Origin: Pseudomonadota bacterium
GTDB lineage: Bacteria > Myxococcota > Bradymonadia > UBA4248
Assembly: GCA_017613855.1 (NCBI GenBank)
Contig: JAGACY010000364.1
Span: forward strand, 1 to 19,386
Direction: 5' to 3'
Length of the DNA stretch: 19,386 nt
Part shown: positions 13,532 through 19,386 of the stretch, piece by piece
Layout: each line of letters begins with the position of its first letter
Position numbering within the stretch: the stretch's first letter is position 1
Position numbers and translations under genes: made by a program
The notes under the pieces: model-generated
What the model was told of the DNA's origin: nothing
What the model saw: only the letters and a program-made list of their open reading frames with translations
The model's database searches: none

Positions 13532-15912
13532 GTAAAAGAGTATCCGCTCACCAAAAATGCATTTATGCTGCAATTCTTGGCGCTGTCCTGTTTGCTGCTG
13601 GCTGCAGCGATGACAGCAATGGTGATAAAAAAGGATGCGGTGAAAACGAAATAGAGAGCAATGGCGTGTGTGTCTGCGATACTGCGACAAATTATTATGG
13701 CACACCAGGAAGCTGTATACTCTGCGAAGGTGAACACAAAATTGTCAAAGATAACAATTGCGTTTGTGATGACAATGGTTTCGAAGACGATGGCAATGGA
13801 GGATGCAAAGCCAAAACATCATCCTTAAGCTGCGGCGATCACGAAAAAGAGAGCGAAGGTGCATGTGTCTGTGACAATGATGCCAAATATTATGGCTCTG
13901 CAGGAAGCTGTGCACTTTGCGAGGGCGAACACAAAACCGTCAAAGATAACAGCTGTGTTTGTGAAGATAACTTCGAAGATGACGGCAACGGCGGATGCAA
14001 AGAAAAAGACGCGGTGGAATGCGGCGAAAATGAGAAAGCTGGCGACGATGGCTGTGTCTGCGATAACGATGCCAATTACTACGGCGAAGCAGGAAGCTGC
14101 GCACTCTGCGAGGGCGAAAACAAAGTCGTCAAGGAGAATGCCTGCGTTTGCGATGATGGTTACGAAGACGACGGCAACGGCGGGTGCAAAGAAGCAGCTT
14201 CAGAATGCGGCGAGAATGAGAAAGCTGGCGACGATGGCTGTGTCTGCGATGGCGACAAGGGTTACTATGGCGAAGCAGGAAGCTGCACGCTCTGTGAAGG
14301 CGAAAACAAAGTCGTCAAGGAGAATGCCTGCGTTTGTGACGATGGTTATGCAGACGATGGCGATGGTGGGTGCAAAGCCGCATGCGGTGAAAACGAAATA
14401 GAGAAATATGGTGTCTGTGCCTGCAATGACGAAGCCAATTATTATGGCGAAGCAGGAAGCTGCCAGCTCTGCAGCGGTGATCACAAAGTCATCACGGGGA
14501 ACGATTGCGTCTGTGACGACGGCTACGAAGATGACGGCAAGGGTGCATGCCAACTCAAATGTGCCGAACACGAAAAAGTAAGCAAGGATGCATGCGTTTG
14601 CGATGATGCAGCCAAATATTATGGCGAATCGGGAAGCTGCCAGCTTTGCGATGGCACTGGCCAGATCATCAAGGATAACAGCTGCATTTGTGATGCATCC
14701 AAACACCTGGTGGCTGGTTCTGCGGGCACGCATGCGATTTCCTGTGTATGTGATGCAGCCAGCAAGTATTATGGCACAGCAGGCAGCTGCCAGCTTTGCA
14801 CGGGAGATCACAAGATCATCATTAATAACAGCTGCGTCTGCAATTCGTCAGAAGGCTACGAAGATGATGGCAAAGGCGGATGCAAGAAAATCGCAGAATG
14901 CGTTTCGGGCGCAACGAGATGCGGCACAGGAAGTAATGCCAATAGCCTGCAGACATGCAACAGCGATGGGCAATACGGGACTTTCGTAGATTGTAAATCA
15001 GAGAACAAACACAAGATTTGCGGTCCTGATCCACTGTCAGGAGGAAAAGATAATTGTGTATGTGAAGAAACAAACATGTGGACCCATAATGACGCAGGCG
15101 AATGTGTTTGTAATACTGCCAATCATTGGTTTAAGACTACCGATGGTGAATGCGAATGCAATTTCAACGAAGGATATCAATCGGATGGTAAAGGTGGCTG
15201 CGCATGTACTCACCCACGATTCTATCTAAACGGTGGTGTGTGCACCAAATGCAAATATACACTTACAGAGAGTGAATGTATCAACAAGGTCGGCGATATC
15301 ATCTCCTTTGGCAAATATCCTCAGGCGACCTCAACCTCAGAACCAATCAAATGGCGCGTAATCGATATTAATACATCGACCAAGAGCGTTCTGTTGCTGT
15401 CAGAATACGTCATTGATGGCCAAAAATATTATAATGTAACAGATCACTCAAAAGCACAAAGCAAGTGGATTCCGTCTGATCTTAAGCAATGGCTGGAAAA
15501 CGATTTTAAAAACAAGGCCTTCAGCAGTCTCGAAAAGGTCCGCATCGATCAGGCTAAACATGATTCTACCGGCAATTCCCAGGTAGACCCCAATCCTCCA
15601 CATAACTATAAAAATAATGAGGGAGCCAATTTTGACAATATCACGCTGCTTGCTTTCAAAGAGGTTTTGAATTATTTGCCAACGGATGCAGATAGAAAAA
15701 CCACTGCAACCAAATATGCGCTCGATCAATTGGGATCATCCAGTTATAAATGCTGGGGTACCCGTAGTCCAATCGCTAACGACAGCCTGCACTACTTTGC
15801 GTGCATTGATAAATCCGGAACTTATGAAACAAGTAGTGGAACGTTAACGAGCGAACAAGCAAATTACAAAGTAGCTATCCGACCTGCAATTTGGGTTAAA
15901 TATTCAGAATAA
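13507..15912 (+). CDS. Surface lipoprotein: eight-cysteine module array plus C-terminal DUF6273 domain; start region out of frame
   Basis: The main frame opens at ATG 13507 (801 residues), which has no ribosome-binding site; the likely genuine start is ATG 13478, one base out of frame (G8 tract between). The signal-peptide core ends AAILGAVLFAAGC (lipidated C33 from 13507). About seven roughly 60-residue modules follow, each CGENE...CxC...YYGxxGSCxLCxG...CxC..GYxDDGxGxC with eight cysteines. A variant segment (CVSGATRCGTGS) comes next. The C-terminal 210 residues (from about 590) match DUF6273: ISFGKYPQATSTSEPIKWRV, LLLSEYVIDGQKY, KQWLENDFKNKAFSSLEK and VAIRPAIWV. DUF6273 is common in surface proteins of gut bacteria and has no known activity. 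The module DNA is GC-richer than the DUF6273 part. Paralog: 16115-19165. Confidence 0.85.
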   Translation: MCDRGGGVGKRVSAHQKCIYAAILGAVLFAAGCSDDSNGDKKGCGENEIESNGVCVCDTATNYYGTPGSCILCEGEHKIVKDNNCVCDDNGFEDDGNGGCKAKTSSLSCGDHEKESEGACVCDNDAKYYGSAGSCALCEGEHKTVKDNSCVCEDNFEDDGNGGCKEKDAVECGENEKAGDDGCVCDNDANYYGEAGSCALCEGENKVVKENACVCDDGYEDDGNGGCKEAASECGENEKAGDDGCVCDGDKGYYGEAGSCTLCEGENKVVKENACVCDDGYADDGDGGCKAACGENEIEKYGVCACNDEANYYGEAGSCQLCSGDHKVITGNDCVCDDGYEDDGKGACQLKCAEHEKVSKDACVCDDAAKYYGESGSCQLCDGTGQIIKDNSCICDASKHLVAGSAGTHAISCVCDAASKYYGTAGSCQLCTGDHKIIINNSCVCNSSEGYEDDGKGGCKKIAECVSGATRCGTGSNANSLQTCNSDGQYGTFVDCKSENKHKICGPDPLSGGKDNCVCEETNMWTHNDAGECVCNTANHWFKTTDGECECNFNEGYQSDGKGGCACTHPRFYLNGGVCTKCKYTLTESECINKVGDIISFGKYPQATSTSEPIKWRVIDINTSTKSVLLLSEYVIDGQKYYNVTDHSKAQSKWIPSDLKQWLENDFKNKAFSSLEKVRIDQAKHDSTGNSQVDPNPPHNYKNNEGANFDNITLLAFKEVLNYLPTDADRKTTATKYALDQLGSSSYKCWGTRSPIANDSLHYFACIDKSGTYETSSGTLTSEQANYKVAIRPAIWVKYSE
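13519..13526 (+). repeat. Poly-G tract (G8), candidate phase-variation or slippage site
   Basis: Eight consecutive G lie between the ribosome-binding-site-supported ATG (13478) and the hydrophobic core of the signal peptide. In the frame of that ATG the tract reads G-GGG-GGG, a perfect slippery heptamer, followed by GTG and the TAG stop. With nine G the frame from 13478 joins the 801-codon frame. The paralog has no G run at the matching place (around 16151). Confidence 0.85.
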
Positions 15913-15928
15913 TCCTGTAATTTTGCAC

Positions 15929-16022
15929 GTGGGTATGGCTCGCTGTGGGGCGGCCACATTGGGCCGCCCCTACGCTCGCTTGGTTTTATTCCCATGGAGA
16001 TGGCTCGCCTTAGGGCGAGCCA
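15929..16022 (-). repeat. Palindromic dispersed repeat, one full and one partial copy, reverse orientation
   Basis: Read on the minus strand, 15929-15983 matches the 1806-1930 units: CCAAGCGAGCGTAGGGGC, then a GGGGCGGCC-caatgt-GGCCGCCCC palindrome, then GCGAGCCATACCCAC. The A/G to G/C stem changes keep pairing. A partial copy with its own hairpin (TGGCTCGCC 16001-16009, GGCGAGCCA 16014-16022) follows and ends one base before the -35 box of the next gene. It lies just after the DUF6273 gene's stop and probably terminates transcription between the paralogs. Confidence 0.85.
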
Positions 16023-16051
16023 TTGTTATTCCAATTGATTAAAAAAATATT
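16023..16051 (+). promoter_or_regulatory. Promoter of the DUF285 lipoprotein gene, copy of the 13382-13410 promoter
   Basis: TTGTTATTCCAA starts at 16023, as at 13382, and an AT-rich -10 (AATATT, 16046-16051, 17-bp spacer) replaces the perfect TATAAT of the first copy. The conserved AAAGCCGTTTT follows. The weaker -10 suggests lower basal strength. The ribosome-binding site AAGGAG (16103-16108) lies 6 nt before ATG 16115; an ATG at 16111 would give only a seven-codon frame. Confidence 0.65.
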
Positions 16052-16114
16052 AAAGCCGTTTTGGGGAACCATGTTCCTATAATTCGCAGCAAACGCACAA
16101 CAAAGGAGAAATGA

Positions 16115-19100
16115 ATGAGAAACGACCTGGCTAGCAACTACATGTATAACGGTGAAGTAGTATGCAAAGGTATATCCTCGCATAAAAAGTACATTTATGC
16201 CGCCATTTTCGGTGCCGTCCTGTTGGCTGCCGGATGCAGCGATGACAGTAGTTCCAACAAAAATGAATGCGGAGAACACGAAATAAACAGCAATGGCGCG
16301 TGTGTCTGCGATAGCACTGCAAATTACTACGGCACCCCAGGAAGCTGCGCGCTCTGCGAAGGCGAACACAAAGTCGTAAAAGATAACAACTGCGTTTGTG
16401 ATGATGGTTTCGAAGACGACGGCAACGGCGGATGCAAAGAAAAAACCACACCATTGACGTGCGGTGAGCACCAGGTCGAAAGCAATGGCACATGCGTTTG
16501 TGACACCGGCTACGAAGATGACGGCAACGGTGGATGCAAAGAAATAGACGCCGTAAAATGCGGCGAAAACGAGAAAGCCGATGGCGATGGCTGTATCTGC
16601 GATGGCGACAAAGGCTATTATGGCGATGCAGGAAGCTGCGCGCTCTGCGAGGGCGAAAACAAAGTCGTCAAGGAGAATGCCTGCGTTTGTGACGATGGTT
16701 ACGAAGACGACGGCAACGGCGCATGCAAAGAAGCAGCTTCAAAATGCGGCGAAAACGAGAAAGCCGGCGACGATGGCTGTATCTGCGATGGCGACAAAGG
16801 CTATTATGGCGAAGCTGGAAGCTGTACACTTTGCGAAGGCGAAAACAAAGTTGTTAAAGATAACAACTGCGTTTGCGATGATGAGTTTGAAGACGACGGT
16901 AACGGCGGATGCCAGAAAAAAACATCACCCGCGAAATGCGGCGATCATGAAATAGAAAGCGACAATGGTTGTGTCTGCGACAATGCAGCCAACTACTATG
17001 GCACGGCAGGAAGCTGCGTACTTTGCGAAGGTGAGCACAAAGTCGTCGGGGATAATGAATGCATTTGCGAGGTAGGCTATAAAGGCGAAGACACTTGTAT
17101 AGAAGATGTACCAGATCCCTGCGAAAACGTGAGCTGCGACGATCATGGCACATGTAAAAATAACGAAGGCGCTGCAGTTTGCGAGTGTAAAGCAGGGTTT
17201 GCCACAGATCCTAAGGATCAAACTCGCTGTATTAGCATTTGCGAGGGCATAACATGCGGCAATCATGGTGTCTGCTATGGGGAAACTGGCACGCCGGTTT
17301 GCGATTGTGAGTACACCTATAAGCTCGATCCAGAAAATGCATTAAATTGTGTACCAGACACATCTCACCCATGCTACAATAAAACCTGTGGTGACCATGG
17401 AACATGTACAGCCCCAACAGATAGCACTTTTTGGTGTCTATGTGACCCAGGATATATCTCAGATCCCAAGCATATAACATGCTGGGAGGATCCTTATTAT
17501 AATGATTATAATTTCAACCACATGAAGGACTCTGAAGAAACTGCACCGGATAGAGGTAAAGACTGCCGTGACAAATCGCTTCGCAACAGCTGCAGCGATT
17601 TTTGTGATAGTTTTATCGGCTATAAATGTTCGACCAAATGTACATCCGACAGCCAGTGTATCAGCGATGAATATTTTTGCAGAGATGATGGCAGGTGTGC
17701 ACCCAAGACCTTCCAAACAGTATGGGTCGTGACAGAACCAAATAGTACAATATACTTTTTTGGGAACAACGAACATAGAGAAGATAGTTGGACTCGTCAA
17801 TGCAATTATACAATTGACTGGGGAGATGGCAGCATGCCCTATAAAAATTTGAATAATTGCCTATTTAAAAGTATGCCTTCTCATACCTACGAAAAAGCGG
17901 GAGAGTATATTGTTTCCGTTTCGGGAGAAGTTGATGAATGGAAATGCATTGTTTCTAAAACGATCAATGCATGTGGTTGTGATTATGACCCATTCACAAA
18001 AAAATGTAATAATAAAGTTTATCTAACATCTGTTCTCAGCTTCGGGCCTGTCAGACTGGACTCTCATGCTTTTGCATACGCCGATAGATTAAATATGATT
18101 GGTAACAATGATATTCCAGACGCCAATCATACTAATATGGAGCATATGTTTTATCAAGCACTTAATTTTAATCAACCGATTGACCGCTGGGATACTTCCA
18201 AAGTAGAATCCATGCAATCCATGTTTGATGGGGCGAGCGCGTTTAATCAATCCATTGACGATTGGGACACATCTCATGTAAAAGACATGCGTTACATGTT
18301 TTCCGATGCGAAATCATTCAATCAGCCACTCAACGACTGGGACATGTCTAATGTAGCATACATATACAACATGTTTGATGGGGCAGAATCATATAACCAG
18401 CCGCTCAACAACTGGGACACTTCCAAAGTAGAAAGCATGGGCGGCATGTTTATGAATGCGAAATCATTCAATCAGCCACTCAACGACTGGGACATGTCTA
18501 ATGTAAAAGACATGAGCCACATGTTTGATGGGGCAGAATCATTTAATCAGCCGCTCAACAACTGGGACACTTCCAATGTAGAAGACATGGATTGCATGTT
18601 TATGTATGCGAAATCATTCGATCAGCCACTCAACGACTGGGACACGTCTAATGTAGAAGAGATGTTCTGCATGTTTTATGGGGCAGAATCATTTAATCAG
18701 CCGCTCAACAACTGGAACACGTCTAATGTAAGAGAGATGAGCTGCATGTTTGAGAATGCGAAATCTTTTAACCAACCCCTTAGCAATTGGAATACATCCA
18801 AAGTCAAAGCAATGGGATACATGTTTGCGGGGGCAGAATCATTTAATCAGCCGCTCAACAACTGGGATACTTCCAAAGTAGAAGCCATGTACAGCATGTT
18901 TAAGAATGCGAAATCATTTAATCGACCGCTCAATAACTGGAAAATGTCTAACGTTAAGTCCGCAAATTATATGTTTGAAAACGCAACTTCATTTGATCAG
19001 TCTCTTGAAAAGTGGGACGTACATAACATTTACAGTACCAATCTCTACTATCTTATGTTTTTAAAATCCGCATTATCCAAATCAAACTGGAAAAAAATGG

Positions 19101-19165
19101 TCACAGAAGGTTCAGACTGGTCAATGATGAATAAATCGAGATTGGGACTTCCTTCGAATTATTAA
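16115..19165 (+). CDS. Surface lipoprotein: eight-cysteine modules, EGF-like domains, PKD-like domain and DUF285 (BspA-like) repeats
   Basis: 1016 residues. A long n-region precedes the hydrophobic core and lipobox AAIFGAVLLAAGC (C41). Modules in order: five copies (the second shortened) of the eight-cysteine module shared with the preceding gene (about 50-333); three EGF-like domains starting DPCENVSCDDHGTC (about 333), ICEGITCGNHGVC (about 374) and HPCYNKTCGDHGTC (about 418); a further cysteine-rich stretch; a PKD-like domain (IDWGDGSMPY ... PSHTYEKAGEYIVSVSG, about 530-620); and twelve 25-residue MFxxAxSFNQPLNNWDTSNV repeats (678-977), the DUF285/PF03382 signature of BspA-type surface proteins. 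This set suggests an exposed adhesin or host/matrix-binding protein. The C-terminal half is AT-richer than the module half. No ligand can be named. Confidence 0.93.
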   Translation: MRNDLASNYMYNGEVVCKGISSHKKYIYAAIFGAVLLAAGCSDDSSSNKNECGEHEINSNGACVCDSTANYYGTPGSCALCEGEHKVVKDNNCVCDDGFEDDGNGGCKEKTTPLTCGEHQVESNGTCVCDTGYEDDGNGGCKEIDAVKCGENEKADGDGCICDGDKGYYGDAGSCALCEGENKVVKENACVCDDGYEDDGNGACKEAASKCGENEKAGDDGCICDGDKGYYGEAGSCTLCEGENKVVKDNNCVCDDEFEDDGNGGCQKKTSPAKCGDHEIESDNGCVCDNAANYYGTAGSCVLCEGEHKVVGDNECICEVGYKGEDTCIEDVPDPCENVSCDDHGTCKNNEGAAVCECKAGFATDPKDQTRCISICEGITCGNHGVCYGETGTPVCDCEYTYKLDPENALNCVPDTSHPCYNKTCGDHGTCTAPTDSTFWCLCDPGYISDPKHITCWEDPYYNDYNFNHMKDSEETAPDRGKDCRDKSLRNSCSDFCDSFIGYKCSTKCTSDSQCISDEYFCRDDGRCAPKTFQTVWVVTEPNSTIYFFGNNEHREDSWTRQCNYTIDWGDGSMPYKNLNNCLFKSMPSHTYEKAGEYIVSVSGEVDEWKCIVSKTINACGCDYDPFTKKCNNKVYLTSVLSFGPVRLDSHAFAYADRLNMIGNNDIPDANHTNMEHMFYQALNFNQPIDRWDTSKVESMQSMFDGASAFNQSIDDWDTSHVKDMRYMFSDAKSFNQPLNDWDMSNVAYIYNMFDGAESYNQPLNNWDTSKVESMGGMFMNAKSFNQPLNDWDMSNVKDMSHMFDGAESFNQPLNNWDTSNVEDMDCMFMYAKSFDQPLNDWDTSNVEEMFCMFYGAESFNQPLNNWNTSNVREMSCMFENAKSFNQPLSNWNTSKVKAMGYMFAGAESFNQPLNNWDTSKVEAMYSMFKNAKSFNRPLNNWKMSNVKSANYMFENATSFDQSLEKWDVHNIYSTNLYYLMFLKSALSKSNWKKMVTEGSDWSMMNKSRLGLPSNY
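18146..19045 (+). repeat. Twelve in-frame 75-bp DUF285 units arranged as alternating pairs
   Basis: Units of 25 residues start at MF (residue 678) and repeat every 75 bp. From the third unit on they alternate: NAKSFNQPLNDWDMSN-type units (18296 onward) and GAESFNQPLNNWDTSK-type units, giving a 150-bp higher-order period. DNA identity between same-type units is clearly higher than between neighbours (for instance the AAATCATTCAATCAGCCACT block at about 18310 and 18460). The array therefore seems to have grown by doubling a two-unit block. Confidence 0.93.
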
Positions 19166-19187
19166 TATATATTATTTTTGTTCCCGA

Positions 19188-19219
19188 GGATATGGCTCGC
19201 TGTGGGGCGACCACATTGG
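19188..19219 (-). repeat. Truncated copy of the GGGGCGACC palindromic repeat
   Basis: GGATATGGCTCGCTGTGGGG and the following CGACCACATTGG match one half of the 15929-15983 element and then diverge, so the matching arm of the hairpin is missing. It lies 22 bp past the stop of the DUF285 gene. Confidence 0.75.
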
Positions 19220-19252
19220 ATGAACCATTGGGGCGCGTGATTATCGGGTCAG

Positions 19253-19274
19253 GAGACGTGTCACGACACGTCTC
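19253..19274. repeat. Perfect palindrome GAGACGTGT-cacg-ACACGTCTC
   Basis: A 9-bp perfect stem with a 4-nt loop lies between the truncated GGGGCGACC element and two further palindromes. It has no T tract. This kind of GAGACG...CGTCTC palindrome is typical of dispersed intergenic repeats. Confidence 0.75.
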
Positions 19275-19285
19275 TACATGGTTTA

Positions 19286-19317
19286 TGCGCGGGGGGAACA
19301 TACATCCCCTGCGCGCA
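19286..19317. repeat. Imperfect GC-rich palindrome
   Basis: TGCGC plus a G6 run (19286-19296) can fold on CCCC and GCGCGCA (19306-19317). Pairing is imperfect near the base of the G run. It lies between two stronger palindromes in the non-coding end of the window. Confidence 0.55.
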
Positions 19318-19327
19318 CCAAAACAAA

Positions 19328-19379
19328 CCGCCCGCGTATGCAGAGGCACACTGTTCGTGCGGATCTGCATAGCGGGCGG
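19328..19379 (-). repeat. Long bulged hairpin, inverted member of the 5084/11269 family
   Basis: CCGCCCGC-g-TATGCAGA (19328-19344) pairs with TCTGCATA-gCGGGCGG (19364-19379), with an inner GCAC/GTGC stem (19346-19349, 19357-19360). The single unpaired G at 19336 on this strand is the unpaired C after ATA when read on the minus strand, so the element has the same stem-TAT...ATA-C-stem plan as the hairpins at 5084-5147 and 11269-11340, in the opposite orientation. No gene was recognised between 19166 and the window end. Confidence 0.8.
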
Positions 19380-19386
19380 CAAAAGG

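Noticed and set aside
13507..15912. Calling the DUF6273 lipoprotein a plain pseudogene
   Set aside because: Apart from the single-base register problem at the G run, the 801-codon frame is intact with promoter and lipobox, so a switchable or slippage-read gene, or a homopolymer sequencing error, is likelier than decay.

Overview
The window reads as a chromosomal stretch from a Gram-negative, mesophilic-type bacterium, most like a myxobacterial or other former-deltaproteobacterial (Myxococcota or Bradymonadota-like) lineage, possibly host-associated. This is inference: six of the eight genes right of position 3300 or so encode lipoproteins with a clear lipobox, several carry the 'CxxDxDC' disulfide-rich modules plus FG-GAP propellers seen in that group, and two carry domains (DUF6273, DUF285/BspA-like) common in gut surface proteins. 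No rRNA, tRNA, integrase, transposase or CRISPR array was seen.

Left part (1-2750): the 3' end of a PspA/IM30 gene (3-704), an intrinsic terminator (761-790), a MoxR-type AAA+ ATPase (806-1798), two tandem copies of a palindromic dispersed repeat (1806-1930), and on the minus strand a small membrane protein with a cysteine-rich zinc-finger-like N-terminus (1936-2751). Between that gene and the next lies about 570 bp made almost wholly of heptanucleotide repeat arrays (2850-3323), the last of which touches the start codon of the next gene.

Middle part (3325-13166): four lipoproteins. A PQQ/WD-like propeller lipoprotein on the plus strand (3325-5067) converges with a minus-strand series: a 1054-residue protein of cysteine-rich modules plus an FG-GAP/VCBS propeller (5383-8547), a PF09826-type beta-propeller lipoprotein (8819-11017) with its own terminator (8728-8773), and a cysteine-rich repeat lipoprotein (11523-13166). 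Long bulged hairpins of one structural family lie at 5084-5147, 11269-11340 and, in opposite orientation, 19328-19379.

Right part (13380-19165): two plus-strand paralogous lipoproteins. They share a promoter and leader, an unusually long signal-peptide n-region and an array of roughly 60-residue, eight-cysteine modules, but end in different heads: DUF6273 in the first, EGF-like, PKD-like and twelve 25-residue DUF285 repeats in the second. The first has a run of eight G inside its signal-peptide region, and its ribosome-binding-site-supported ATG (13478) is out of frame with the main reading frame by exactly one base. One extra G, or a -1 slip on a perfect G-GGG-GGG heptamer, would join them. 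This looks like a phase-variable or slippage-controlled surface lipoprotein and is the most interesting observation here. With the mosaic modules shared between the paralogs and the many tandem repeats, the region looks like a surface-lipoprotein diversification island.
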